A stretch of 64,000 nt of DNA from positions 1 through 64,000 of the forward strand of contig CAJTWA010000013.1 of assembly GCA_910580195.1 (NCBI GenBank), read 5' to 3'. Every line of letters starts with the position of its first letter. Position 1 is the first letter of the stretch. This DNA is from an uncultured Lachnospiraceae bacterium (lineage in GTDB: Bacteria > Bacillota > Clostridia > Lachnospirales > Lachnospiraceae). The notes beneath the pieces are model-generated. The model was not told the origin of the DNA. It ran no database searches and saw nothing but the letters and a program-made list of their open reading frames with translations. This document shows, one piece after another, positions 8,232 through 16,600 of the stretch. Made by a program: the position numbers and the translations under genes.

Positions 8232-8573
8232 TCATAAATCTTCTGGAAATTCTTCCCCAAGGAAAAATACTTTAAAATACAGTTCCAAGGCTTCCAGCAA
8301 TTCCTGTTTCGTCCGCTGGAGCTGCTTTACCTTCAGCACGCTCCCGATATCGTCGTAGAGCAAATCCCCTTCGTCCGCCCCGGTCTGGAACTGGAGTGTG
8401 CCTTCTTCATCGAAAAACAAAGTGAGGGTGCCCCCGATATCCTCGGTGTAGAGGACGCACATAATTTTCAGTTCATCTTTAATGCTTTCCGGCAGCGCCT
8501 CAAATGCTTCGTTCAGGTAATATTTCTTTGTATAGGCGCTGGAACCGCAAAGGACAATTTCTTCTTGGTACAT
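8232..8573 (-). CDS. DUF6145-family protein
   Basis: This acidic cytoplasmic protein of 113 residues begins MYQEEIVLCGSSAYTKKYYL and contains IKDELKIMCVLYTEDIGGTL and LFFDEEGTLQFQTGADEGDL. I recall this family as a Lachnospiraceae protein of unknown function encoded beside birA and coaX, as here. A strong AGGAGG site precedes the ATG. There is no membrane segment or catalytic motif. Its place between two cofactor genes hints at a metabolic or regulatory role, which is inference. Confidence 0.8.
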   Translation of the reverse strand: MYQEEIVLCGSSAYTKKYYLNEAFEALPESIKDELKIMCVLYTEDIGGTLTLFFDEEGTLQFQTGADEGDLLYDDIGSVLKVKQLQRTKQELLEALELYFKVFFLGEEFPEDL

Positions 8574-8645
8574 GGCCTCCTCCTTTCACGCACCCGGTTT
8601 CCGGGCAGAAACCTGCTTTCCTGAAGCAGGTTGGGATGATGCCCC

Positions 8646-9656
8646 TTACACATACCCGTAAATCCCCCGGACGGAAACTTCCCCGGAAGATACCTTCACA
8701 ATGCCGCCTTCCCGCTCTACAAGAAGTTCCCCCCTGCTGTCAATCCCGATGGCCTGCCCTTCGTATTCCCCTTTTGGGTCTAAGACGCGGACTTTGCGGC
8801 CGCAGTTGGCAAGCAGGGAATTGTACTCTTCTGCCAAGGCAGATAAATCTTGGGTTTTGAGGAAAATCCCATAGTATTCCTCAAATTGCCCCAGCACTGC
8901 GGCTAGCAGCTTTGCCCTTTGGATTTCTATATCCCTGCCTTCCTGGCGCAGTTCCAAATCCAATGAGGTAGCTGTCTTTGCAATTTCCTCTGGAAATTCT
9001 TCCTGATGGACATTAATGCCTGTCCCTACCACAATGTGGTTAATATAGTCAATCTGCGCGCTCAGCTCCGTTAGGATGCCTACTACTTTTTTGCCATTTA
9101 CTACAATGTCATTCGGCCACTTTATCATGGCGTCCAAGCCTGTCAGTTCCCGGATGCCCCTTGCAACGGCAAGGGCTTTTACCAAGGTGAGCATGGGCGC
9201 ATTGGAAATTTCAATATCTGGTTTTAAGAGGATGGTAAAAAAAATCCCTGTCCCATGGGGGGAGCTCCAATTCCTGCCGCGCCTGCCGCGCCCGGAGGTC
9301 TGCTTGCCTGCCACCACCACCGTGCCATGGCTTTCGCTGCCTGTTTCCTCTGCAATCCGCTTTGCCTGCGTGTTGGTGGAGTCCACTTCATCCAAATAAC
9401 AGATGGGGCGCCCTAGCCATTGGGTGTGCAGCCAGCTTTCAATTTCACTTCCTGACAAGATATCCGGCACTGAATTCAGCCGGTAGCCCCGGTTCTGCAC
9501 AGCCTCGATTCCATATCCCTGTGCCCTTAGCTGGCTGATGGCTTTCCAAACGGCTGTCCGGGAAACCCCTAGCTGCCGGCACAGCTCCTGCCCGGAAACG
9601 TAACTGCCGTCCCCGGTTTCCCGCAGCATCTGCAAAATCTCTGTTTTCATAACCAT
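8646..9656 (-). CDS. birA: Bifunctional biotin ligase / biotin operon repressor
   Basis: BirA makes biotinyl-AMP and transfers biotin to carboxylases. The class II form also binds DNA. Residues about 1-65 are a winged helix (GQELCRQLGVSRTAVWKAI). The ligase domain has the biotin/ATP loop SGRGRRGRNWSSPHGTGIFF and IKWPNDIVVNGKKVVGILTE. The C-terminal SH3-like domain ends in GIYGYV. GGAAGGA sits 5 bases before the ATG at 9656, so the frame back to 9692 is unlikely. The protein is 336 residues. Its helix-turn-helix is intact, so it can also regulate biotin genes, none of which is in the window. Confidence 0.96.
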   Translation of the reverse strand: MVMKTEILQMLRETGDGSYVSGQELCRQLGVSRTAVWKAISQLRAQGYGIEAVQNRGYRLNSVPDILSGSEIESWLHTQWLGRPICYLDEVDSTNTQAKRIAEETGSESHGTVVVAGKQTSGRGRRGRNWSSPHGTGIFFTILLKPDIEISNAPMLTLVKALAVARGIRELTGLDAMIKWPNDIVVNGKKVVGILTELSAQIDYINHIVVGTGINVHQEEFPEEIAKTATSLDLELRQEGRDIEIQRAKLLAAVLGQFEEYYGIFLKTQDLSALAEEYNSLLANCGRKVRVLDPKGEYEGQAIGIDSRGELLVEREGGIVKVSSGEVSVRGIYGYV

Positions 9657-9730
9657 ACCGTTCCTTCCGCTTTTTCCTAGCATCTTTCCCATGGAAATGG
9701 GAAAGGTAACATATCTAGCGCATTGAAATG

Positions 9731-10717
9731 TTACTTTAATGTTGCGTACAGAATCGCCTTAATGCTGTGCATACGGTTTTCCGCCTCATCAAAAACTACC
9801 GACTGGCTGCTTTCGAAAACCTCGTCTGTCACTTCCATTTCCGTCAGGCCAAATTTTTCATGGATCTGCTTGCCTATCGTAGTTTCCAAGTCATGGAAGG
9901 CGGGCAGGCAGTGCATGAAAATGGCGGTGGGCTTGGCATATCCCATGACTTTTGCATTGACCTGATAAGGCATGAGGTCCCGGATGCGGCTTTCCCAGGC
10001 TTCCTCCGGCTCGCCCATGGATACCCACACGTCCGTGTAAATAACATCTGCGCCCTTCGTCCCTTCCTCCACGTTTTCCGTCAGGGTAACAGAACCGCCG
10101 GATTTTGCTGCTTCTTCCTTGCAGTAATCTACCAACGCTTGGCTGGGGAAATACTGTCTGCTGGTGCAGGCTGCAAAATCCATGCCCAGCTTTGCGCATG
10201 TTACCATCAGGGAATTTCCCATATTGTAGCGGGCGTCCCCAAGGTATACCAGCTTAATGCCTTTGAGGCGGCCGAATTTCTCCCGGACAGTCATCATGTC
10301 GGCAATCATCTGGGTGGGGTGGAATTCATTTGTCAGGCCGTTCCATACGGGGACGCCTGCATATTCTGCCAATTCCTCTACAATTTCCTGCCCAAAGCCC
10401 CGGTATTCAATGCCGTCATACATCCGTCCAAGGACCCTTGCCGTGTCCTTGATGCTTTCTTTTTTCCCAATTTGGGAACCGGAAGGGTCTAGGTATGTTA
10501 CGTGCATGCCTAAATCGTGGGCTGCTACCTCGAAGGAGCAGCGGGTCCTGGTGCTTGTCTTTTCGAAAATCAGGGCGATGTTTTTGCCTTTTAATTCATC
10601 TTGGGGGATGGCTGCTTTCTTTTTCTGTTTTAGTTCTTGGCCTAATTCTACGAGGTATGTAATTTCTTCCGGGGTAAAATCTTTTAGTTTTAGAAAATTG
10701 CGTCCTTTTAAATTCAT
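9731..10717 (-). CDS. argF: Ornithine carbamoyltransferase
   Basis: The enzyme joins ornithine and carbamoyl phosphate to citrulline in arginine synthesis, or runs backward in arginine catabolism. The 328-residue protein has the carbamoyl-phosphate motif STRTRCSFE, NGLTNEFHPTQMIADMMT and the ornithine motif MHCLPAFHD. AGGAGG lies before ATG 10717, and the frame back to 10822 runs through an intergenic hairpin and is rejected. No other arg or arc genes are near, so the sequence does not settle biosynthetic against catabolic use. Confidence 0.96.
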   Translation of the reverse strand: MNLKGRNFLKLKDFTPEEITYLVELGQELKQKKKAAIPQDELKGKNIALIFEKTSTRTRCSFEVAAHDLGMHVTYLDPSGSQIGKKESIKDTARVLGRMYDGIEYRGFGQEIVEELAEYAGVPVWNGLTNEFHPTQMIADMMTVREKFGRLKGIKLVYLGDARYNMGNSLMVTCAKLGMDFAACTSRQYFPSQALVDYCKEEAAKSGGSVTLTENVEEGTKGADVIYTDVWVSMGEPEEAWESRIRDLMPYQVNAKVMGYAKPTAIFMHCLPAFHDLETTIGKQIHEKFGLTEMEVTDEVFESSQSVVFDEAENRMHSIKAILYATLK

Positions 10718-10747
10718 TGTGGTATTCCTCCTATATGAAAATAAGTG

Positions 10748-10784
10748 GGAACGGACTGCCCGATCCGCTGTGGCAGCCCGTTCC
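10748..10784 (-). terminator. Hairpin between the SPFH gene and argF
   Basis: GGAACGG-CTGCC pairs with GGCAG-CCCGTTCC, a stem of about 12-13 bp, followed on the minus strand by a short T-rich stretch. It probably ends the nfeD-SPFH transcript before argF. Confidence 0.6.
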
Positions 10785-10796
10785 TGAAATTTACCG

Positions 10797-11723
10797 TTAG
10801 TTTGTTTTCCCAATTTCTGCAAGGGATTTTGTAAGCCCTGCCAAGCCTTGGATTTCTGAGGGGATAATAATTTTGGTGGCTTTGCCGTCAGCTGCTTTTT
10901 CGAAGGCTTCTAGGCTTTTTAGCTGGAGCACTGCGCTGTCCGGGGCGGCTTCCCTTAAGAAACGGAGGCCGTCGGCATTTGCTTTTTGGATCCTTAAGAT
11001 TGCCTCGGCTTCCCCTTCTGCCTCCCGCATGGTGGCTTCTTTCTTCGCTTCTGCCCGAAGGATTGCGGCTTGTTTTTCTGCTTCTGCGTCCAAAATGGCG
11101 GATTCTTTCTTCCCTTCTGCCACAAGGACGGTTGCTGTTTTTTCCCCTTCCGCCTGTGTGACGGCTGCCCGGCGTTCCCGCTCTGCCTTGGCCTGTTTTT
11201 CCATAGCGTCCTGAATCTGCTGGGGCGGGATGATGTTTTTGAGCTCCACCCGGTTTACCTTGATGCCCCAAGGGTCGGTTGCTACGTCTAGGGAGGCGCG
11301 CATTTTGGTGTTGATTAATTCCCTTGAAGTCAGGGTTTCGTCTAATTCCAAATCACCGATAATGTTACGGAGCGTGGTTGCCGTCAGGTTTTCAATTGCC
11401 ATAATTGGGTTTTCCACGCCGTAGGCAAAGAGCTTGGGGTCGGTAATCTGAAAATATACCACGGTGTCAATCCGCATGGTTACGTTATCTTTTGTGATTA
11501 CCGGCTGGGGCGCAAAGTCCACGACTTGCTCTTTTAACAGTACCCGTTTTGCTATCCGGTCGATAAAGGGGACTTTGAAATGCAGCCCTACGCCCCATGT
11601 ACCCTGATACCCGCCTAAACGCTCAATGACGAGCGCGTGTGCCTGCGGGACGATTTTCACGCAGGATGACACTAGGATCAATCCGAAAATAATTAATACA
11701 AATAAAATGATATATCCTATCAT
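10797..11723 (-). CDS. SPFH/band 7 membrane protein (stomatin-like)
   Basis: The protein has one N-terminal membrane helix (residues 3-23), an SPFH domain (about 24-190, with VIERLGGYQGTWGVGLHFKVPF and VDTVVYFQITDPKLFAYGV) and a long coiled coil rich in Ala, Glu and Lys (190-260). SPFH proteins form large membrane-bound cages or microdomains and often work with an NfeD partner. That partner is encoded 15 bp upstream in the same operon. The tail GLAGLTKSLAEIGKTN is typical. Length 308 is normal. Confidence 0.93.
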   Translation of the reverse strand: MIGYIILFVLIIFGLILVSSCVKIVPQAHALVIERLGGYQGTWGVGLHFKVPFIDRIAKRVLLKEQVVDFAPQPVITKDNVTMRIDTVVYFQITDPKLFAYGVENPIMAIENLTATTLRNIIGDLELDETLTSRELINTKMRASLDVATDPWGIKVNRVELKNIIPPQQIQDAMEKQAKAERERRAAVTQAEGEKTATVLVAEGKKESAILDAEAEKQAAILRAEAKKEATMREAEGEAEAILRIQKANADGLRFLREAAPDSAVLQLKSLEAFEKAADGKATKIIIPSEIQGLAGLTKSLAEIGKTN

Positions 11724-11738
11724 AAGATTCCCTCCATA

Positions 11739-12170
11739 TTATGCTTCTTTTCTTCGTACCAGCAGCTTCACGCCGCTGATTTCTACAATTTCGACTTGGG
11801 TTTCCGCCGGGATCCCGTCTTCCTCCGAAGCCCGTGCGGACCACTCCTGCCCGTTGACGCTTACCAGCCCCTTGGCATTTAAGTTGTCAATTTCCTGTAA
11901 GACTACCGCTGTTTTCCCAATCAGGCTCTCGGCATTCGTCTTTGTCCTGTCCTTATTGAGAAATTCCACAGCCAGCGGCCTTGTCACGGCCAGCAGCACT
12001 ACCGACACCACTACAAACAGGATGCTCTGTACCAGCAGGCTGGCTCCCACTAGGCTTGCCAGAAATGCAACCAGCGCGCCTCCTGCAAACCAGATGGTGG
12101 TAAGGCCCAAAGTGATGATTTCAATGGCTGCCATTGCTACAATTACAATTAACCAGAAAATACCATCCAT
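11739..12170 (-). CDS. nfeD: NfeD-like membrane protein
   Basis: The 143-residue protein has three membrane helices (about residues 4-70) and a C-terminal OB-fold (about 80-143, with GKTAVVLQEIDNLNAKGLVS). It belongs to the short NfeD type without the ClpP-like protease domain. Such proteins pair with SPFH proteins in membrane microdomains, and the SPFH gene follows in the same operon. AAAGGAGG precedes the ATG. Confidence 0.92.
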   Translation of the reverse strand: MDGIFWLIVIVAMAAIEIITLGLTTIWFAGGALVAFLASLVGASLLVQSILFVVVSVVLLAVTRPLAVEFLNKDRTKTNAESLIGKTAVVLQEIDNLNAKGLVSVNGQEWSARASEEDGIPAETQVEIVEISGVKLLVRRKEA

Positions 12171-12426
12171 AAAATCCCTCCTTTCAGGGTATGGCTTCTA
12201 GTTTATCTTACTATATTTTTTCACATATTACAATATTTAATCAATGTCTGTGTATTGTAACTTTTCTATTGGGTTTGGCTGGGCAGAATCTGCCATAGAT
12301 ATTTTTATCAAACAAGATTTTTTTGGGGGATATTATAACTTTACTGCCTTACACAGCTTGGAGCCCTGCAAGCTGCCCTGCTTCTTCCACACGCTGTCCT
12401 GGATACTCTGCAATTTCCTCCCATCC

Positions 12427-12468
12427 AAAAAATCACTGGCCCCCTGCACAGGATAGCCAGTGATTTTT
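12427..12468. terminator. Terminator of the cell-wall hydrolase gene
   Basis: AAAAATCACTGGC pairs with GCCAGTGATTTTT, flanked by A and T runs, so it can act in both directions. It lies just behind the stop at 12487. The rest of 12171-12486 holds the nfeD ribosome site and AT-rich sequence with no other feature seen. Confidence 0.85.
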
Positions 12469-12486
12469 ATGGTATAAGATGCTATT

Positions 12487-14340
12487 TTAGAAGAACACAT
12501 GGTTCCCAATTACGATTCCAGACGCCCCAGAAGCGGCATTGCGGAAACTTGTTGCCCCGCCTACGTTGCTGGCTCCGCCGATTGCTTCCTGCGCTGCTTG
12601 GATGCAGCTTCCAGATACGCCGCTTGCCAGTACCCTTGCCAATGCCCCGCTGGATGCCGGGGTAAACTGCCCGCTTTGGTAAATTACCCCTGAAATGCTG
12701 CCTGCATAGCCTGCACGGAGGCGGTTCATTACGACTGCGCCTACTGCCAGTTTCCCTTCATAGGGCTCGCTGCCTGCTTCACACTGGATCAGCGCCCCAA
12801 GCAATGTCACGTCGTCATAGGATGCTGCAACTGCCCCTCTCTGGGAAGTGCCGCCAGATGCCGCCTGCGCTTCTTTTGCCTTCCTTGCTTTTTCTGCTTC
12901 TGCCGCTGCAATGGCTGCCTGTTCCTCTTCAATAGAAATGGCCTTTCCTAATTTCAGCTCCACATCCACATATTCGGCGCTGACATAGCCTACGCCTTCT
13001 GCCATTTTTACGGCAACCCAGCCTTCCGGCGCTTCTGCTTCGGTATCTACCTTAGCTTTGCCGCCTTCCTCCAATACGTCCATAACCGTGGTATCTTCGG
13101 AGGTCGACGCCTGCTCCCGGATCCTTACGCCGCCTGTCACTGCGGTTGCATATACGGTGCCTACTTGGTTTGCAAGTTCTTCTGCTGCAAGGCCGGTTAC
13201 GCAGAATTCATTTTTCACATAGCCTTCTACGCTCCCAGAACTGATTTTCGTCCATTCTTCCCCTTGCTCCAAAATATCTGCGGACGCCCCTTTATGGAGT
13301 TTCCCGGCAAGCTCCGCTTCATCGGAAGGCTCGGTACGGATATTTAAGTAATCTTCTACATTTGGCAGGAGTTTCGCTGCCCATGGGGAAACCTCTTGGC
13401 TGCCGACTTCTACCAGCCCGTCCCTTGCCGGCTCCCCAGCCTCTTCTGCTTCATCGCTTTCTGCCTGCCCGGATTCCCCTTCTGCCGCTTCAGCAGGAGT
13501 TTCCTCCGTTCCTTCCTGGCTCTCTTCCCCGCTATCTTCTGGCTTCTGCTCTTCTTCTGCTTTAGAAGCCTCTTTTGGCTTCCCGCCTGCCTCGTCAGAA
13601 GTTTTTTCTTCCTCTTCTGGCTTCTTGCTTGCCTCGTCAGAAGTTTTTTCTTCCTCTTCTGGCTTCTTGCTTGCCTCGTCAGAAGTTTTTTCTTCCTCTT
13701 CTGGCTTCTTGCTTACCTCTTCAGCGGTTTTCTCTTCCTCTTCAGAAGTTTTTTCTTCCTCTTCGTTTCCTTCTTCTTTCCCAGAAGCCTTCTCTGCTTT
13801 TTCTTCTGTTTCTTCTATATCAGAAGCCTCATCTGTTTTTTCAGATGCTTCTGCTTGGCCGGATTCCTCTGTTTTTGCTTCCTTACTTTCCTCTGGCTGC
13901 CCCTCTGCCTCGGAGGGTTTTTCCACTTTGCCTTCTGCCACTTCCAATTCAGATGCTTCTGTTGCTTCTTGTGCCGGAGCATGTTCCTTGCTTTCCGTCC
14001 CAGAAGTTTCCTCTTTCAGCGCTTCGGCTAAAATCCCTACGCTTGCGCTGGGAACCCCAGATGCATTTCCTTCTGTATCCTCCTGTGGGCTTTCCTGTTC
14101 TTTTGCTTTCTGTTCAGGCTCATTTTCTGTGACGGATGCTGCCACAACCTCGCGGATTGTCCTCACCTTTGCTGCAGCTTCTGCCTTGTCACTTACTTCT
14201 GCCGGTTCTGCTGATAATTCTACCGTCTGGTCGTCTGGAGCCTGAGTTGCTGCATTTGCCCCGTATACGGATGATACGGAAAGCATAAGTGAAAAAGCTG
14301 CAACAATTCCACTTTCCACAAGCCTCTTATCGAATTTCAT
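12487..14340 (-). CDS. Secreted cell-wall hydrolase: repeat linker, two SH3 domains, SleB/CwlJ domain
   Basis: A signal peptide (residues 1-31, ending VYGANAATQ) is followed by a Glu/Lys/Ser-rich linker of nearly 290 residues with tandem units KKPEEEEKTSDEAS. Next come two bacterial SH3 domains (about 325-380 with YLNIRTEPSDEAEL, and 392-450 with GVRIREQASTSED) and a C-terminal SleB/CwlJ-type domain (about 505-617) with IQCEAGSEPYEGKLAVG holding the expected catalytic glutamate. Such enzymes cut the glycan or cortex bonds of peptidoglycan. The SH3 domains should bind the wall, and the linker may span it. The repeats were probably made by in-frame slippage. Its promoter carries a WalR-like box. 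AGGAGG precedes the ATG. It may serve growth or spore germination. Confidence 0.92.
   Translation of the reverse strand: MKFDKRLVESGIVAAFSLMLSVSSVYGANAATQAPDDQTVELSAEPAEVSDKAEAAAKVRTIREVVAASVTENEPEQKAKEQESPQEDTEGNASGVPSASVGILAEALKEETSGTESKEHAPAQEATEASELEVAEGKVEKPSEAEGQPEESKEAKTEESGQAEASEKTDEASDIEETEEKAEKASGKEEGNEEEEKTSEEEEKTAEEVSKKPEEEEKTSDEASKKPEEEEKTSDEASKKPEEEEKTSDEAGGKPKEASKAEEEQKPEDSGEESQEGTEETPAEAAEGESGQAESDEAEEAGEPARDGLVEVGSQEVSPWAAKLLPNVEDYLNIRTEPSDEAELAGKLHKGASADILEQGEEWTKISSGSVEGYVKNEFCVTGLAAEELANQVGTVYATAVTGGVRIREQASTSEDTTVMDVLEEGGKAKVDTEAEAPEGWVAVKMAEGVGYVSAEYVDVELKLGKAISIEEEQAAIAAAEAEKARKAKEAQAASGGTSQRGAVAASYDDVTLLGALIQCEAGSEPYEGKLAVGAVVMNRLRAGYAGSISGVIYQSGQFTPASSGALARVLASGVSGSCIQAAQEAIGGASNVGGATSFRNAASGASGIVIGNHVFF
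13560..13800 (-). repeat. In-frame 42-bp tandem repeat in the hydrolase linker
   Basis: On the plus strand the unit with GCCTCGTCAGAAGTTTTTTC recurs every 42 bp at least three times, followed by shorter derivatives. Each unit encodes 14 residues (KPEEEEKTSDEASK). The near-identity of neighbouring units indicates recent expansion. Confidence 0.9.
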
Positions 14341-14413
14341 ATTAACCTCCTGAATTCCTGCTAAAATAACATCTTCTAAATTTTAAAATTTTGTATGTTA
14401 TTTTATTCAAATT

Positions 14414-14439
14414 TGTTACAAATGTTACGAACTTGTTAC
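14414..14439. promoter_or_regulatory. WalR-like binding site
   Basis: TGTTAC occurs at 14414, 14423 and 14434. The last two are separated by exactly 5 bases, matching the published WalR/YycF consensus TGTWAH-N5-TGTWAH. The site lies at the start point of the hydrolase promoter, a position that would favour repression, though activation is not excluded. Confidence 0.65.
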
Positions 14440-14468
14440 ACTATAGCAAAGGAATTGTAAATTGTCAA
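14440..14468 (-). promoter_or_regulatory. Sigma-A promoter of the cell-wall hydrolase
   Basis: On the minus strand TTGACA (14463-14468) and TATAGT (14440-14445) are separated by 17 bp. It is close to consensus and gives a leader of about 90 bases. Confidence 0.8.
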
Positions 14469-14592
14469 GGGTTCTGCCATAATTTTATTTGCCCATTGGG
14501 AAATAGAGCCTTACTTTTTGCTGTTTTCCTGCCCTATTTCCTCTACATTTTGGCTGATTTTTGTGCAATTATTACTATTTATTTCCTTTTTC

Positions 14593-14621
14593 TTGCAATG
14601 AAACCGACAAACCGCTATAAT
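14593..14621 (+). promoter_or_regulatory. Sigma-A promoter of the chemoreceptor gene
   Basis: TTGCAA (14593-14598), 17 bp, TATAAT (14616-14621), followed by the GGAGG ribosome site at about 14635. The start point should be near 14628. No sigma-28 site was seen here, unlike the flagellin operon. Confidence 0.8.
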
Positions 14622-14647
14622 GGTAAGAAAAAAAGGAGGATACTCTT

Positions 14648-16378
14648 GTGAAAGAAACAAACTTTCCATCCCCGGACATAAAAGCTGCGCCATCTGGCAG
14701 CAGGAGGCTTTCCTCCATTCGGGCTAAAGTAGTAGGCGTTCTTCTCGCTTCTATCAATTTAACCATTATTCTCAGTATTTGCGTTATTATCCCCAATGTC
14801 AGGGAAAATCTCATCAATACGACGAAGAGTTATATGTATGACCTTACGAATTCCTATGGAAAGATACTGAACCAGAATGTTAATATATCTGTTTTGTACC
14901 TCCGCACGGACCGGCTGGAAAACCTTGTAGGGGATACCGGCCTGCAAAACGTCAGCTCCAGCCATTTCTATGTTACAGATGAAAAAGGGATGATTTTATA
15001 CCATCCAGACAACACCCGGATTGGCTCTACGGTAGAAGATGCGCCGATTTTGGACCTGGCAGGCTCTATAGCCAACGGCGACATCCCAGAACCAGATGTG
15101 CTCCATTATGAGCAAAATGGGAAAAAGGTTTATGCTTCTTATTATATAGTAGGCGGAGGGAAGGCCATCCTTGTCCTTGCCGCCGACGAAAAAGACATTT
15201 TCAAGCCTATTACTGACATTACCCAGCGCGCCGTTATTTTTTGCGTAATCCTGTCGTTTGTCCTTGGCCTGTCTGGTTTCCTGATGATTGACCGCTTAAC
15301 AAAGCCAATTATTACGATTTCCCAGATTGTAGGAAAATTTGCCAAGCTAGACCTTACCCAAGACCCGCGCTTAGATAAAATCACCAAGCGGAAAGATGAA
15401 ACTGGGATTACCGGGGTTGCGCTGCTTTCCCTGCGGGACGCGCTGGCGGGGATTATCTCTGGCATCCAGCAGCAGAGCGCACTGCTCTACCGTACCGCGG
15501 AATCCTTAAACAGCAATGCCGCCGCAACCTCCGGCACTGTGCAGAACGTGGAACGGGCTGTCAGCGACATTGCCTCCAATGCCACCAGCCAAGCGGAAGA
15601 AACCCAGAAAGCAACCGACGATATCCTCCTGATTGGTACTATGGTAGAAAACACTTCCTCGGAAGTGTCCTCCCTGCGCACCATTGCACAGTCCATCAAG
15701 AGTTCCAGCGACCATGCCAACCATACGCTCCGGGAGCTGGATTCCGTGAACCAGCGCGCCATAGAATCGATTAATACCATCTACGAGCAGACCCATACCA
15801 CCAACGAGTCCGCATTGAAAATCAAAGAGGCGGCCAGCCTGATTTCTTCCATTGCCGATGAAACCAGCCTGCTGTCCCTCAATGCCTCCATTGAAGCAGC
15901 CCGGGCAGGGGACGCCGGGCGGGGGTTTGCCGTAGTTGCCTCCCAAATCCAGAAACTGGCCGAGCAGTCCAACCAATCTGCCAGCCAGATTGACGCAATT
16001 ATACATACCCTGCTGGAGGATTCCCAAAATGCGGTGGAAACCATGGAATCTGTCAGGGATATCATGGTACAGCAAAATGAAAATGTGACAAAGACTGGCT
16101 CTACGTTCTCCCAAGTCCAAGGGGGGATTACAGAATCCGTTACTAACGTAGATTCCATTGCCAGCCGCACGGACCAGTTAAATACTGCCCGTGTCAATAT
16201 TGTAGATGTGGTACAGAATTTGGCATCCATTGCCGAACAGAATGCATCCAATACGCAGGAAACCTCTGCGGCAGTCCTAGAAGTGGCCCATGTGATGCAG
16301 GAGATTTCTGAACATGCTTCTAACCTTCAGGAAATCGCCTTGGCTTTGGAAACAAATGTAAATGAATTCCAATTGTAA
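14648..16378 (+). CDS. Methyl-accepting chemotaxis protein
   Basis: A transmembrane chemoreceptor of 576 residues. Helix 1 is at about 28-49, and an extracellular Cache-like sensor domain follows (50-190, with SSSHFYVTDEKGMILYHPD and YASYYIVGGGKAILVLAA). Helix 2 lies at about 195-217, then HAMP and a long cytoplasmic signalling coiled coil. The hairpin tip, which contacts CheA and CheW, is ETSLLSLNASIEAARAGDAG. The start is GTG at 14648, six bases after AGGAGG. The gene stands alone, divergent from the hydrolase and ended by a strong terminator. The ligand cannot be told. Confidence 0.95.
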   Translation: MKETNFPSPDIKAAPSGSRRLSSIRAKVVGVLLASINLTIILSICVIIPNVRENLINTTKSYMYDLTNSYGKILNQNVNISVLYLRTDRLENLVGDTGLQNVSSSHFYVTDEKGMILYHPDNTRIGSTVEDAPILDLAGSIANGDIPEPDVLHYEQNGKKVYASYYIVGGGKAILVLAADEKDIFKPITDITQRAVIFCVILSFVLGLSGFLMIDRLTKPIITISQIVGKFAKLDLTQDPRLDKITKRKDETGITGVALLSLRDALAGIISGIQQQSALLYRTAESLNSNAAATSGTVQNVERAVSDIASNATSQAEETQKATDDILLIGTMVENTSSEVSSLRTIAQSIKSSSDHANHTLRELDSVNQRAIESINTIYEQTHTTNESALKIKEAASLISSIADETSLLSLNASIEAARAGDAGRGFAVVASQIQKLAEQSNQSASQIDAIIHTLLEDSQNAVETMESVRDIMVQQNENVTKTGSTFSQVQGGITESVTNVDSIASRTDQLNTARVNIVDVVQNLASIAEQNASNTQETSAAVLEVAHVMQEISEHASNLQEIALALETNVNEFQL

Positions 16379-16409
16379 GTATCGTTATCCTTCGTTGTCT
16401 ATAGAGTAA

Positions 16410-16455
16410 AGCAGCCACGCCCCCGGTTCCTCCCGGGGGCGTGGCTGCTTTTTCA
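16410..16455 (+). terminator. Strong intrinsic terminator
   Basis: GCAGCCACGCCCCCGG pairs perfectly with CCGGGGGCGTGGCTGC, closed by a short loop and followed by TTTTT. It ends the chemoreceptor transcript. Confidence 0.95.
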
Positions 16456-16600
16456 TCCTAGCAGGAAAAGCCATGCCGCTGTGAAGCGCGAAAGCCCATG
16501 GGCTTCTGATAAGAGAAAACCCTTAGCATAACCGCTTTTCTGATTGGTGCAAAGGCCTGTCCATCCAGATTAGCGCCTGCTTCAAATGCAAAGGCAATCC

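Noticed and set aside
8119..8235. N-terminal extension of CoaX
   Set aside because: It is made of the 44-bp tandem duplication, lies before a proper ribosome site at 8118, and is missing from the family.
13396..14245. Three long plus-strand frames rich in Phe, Leu and Ser
   Set aside because: They are antisense translations of the Glu/Lys/Ser-rich repeat linker of the wall hydrolase, differing only in frame.
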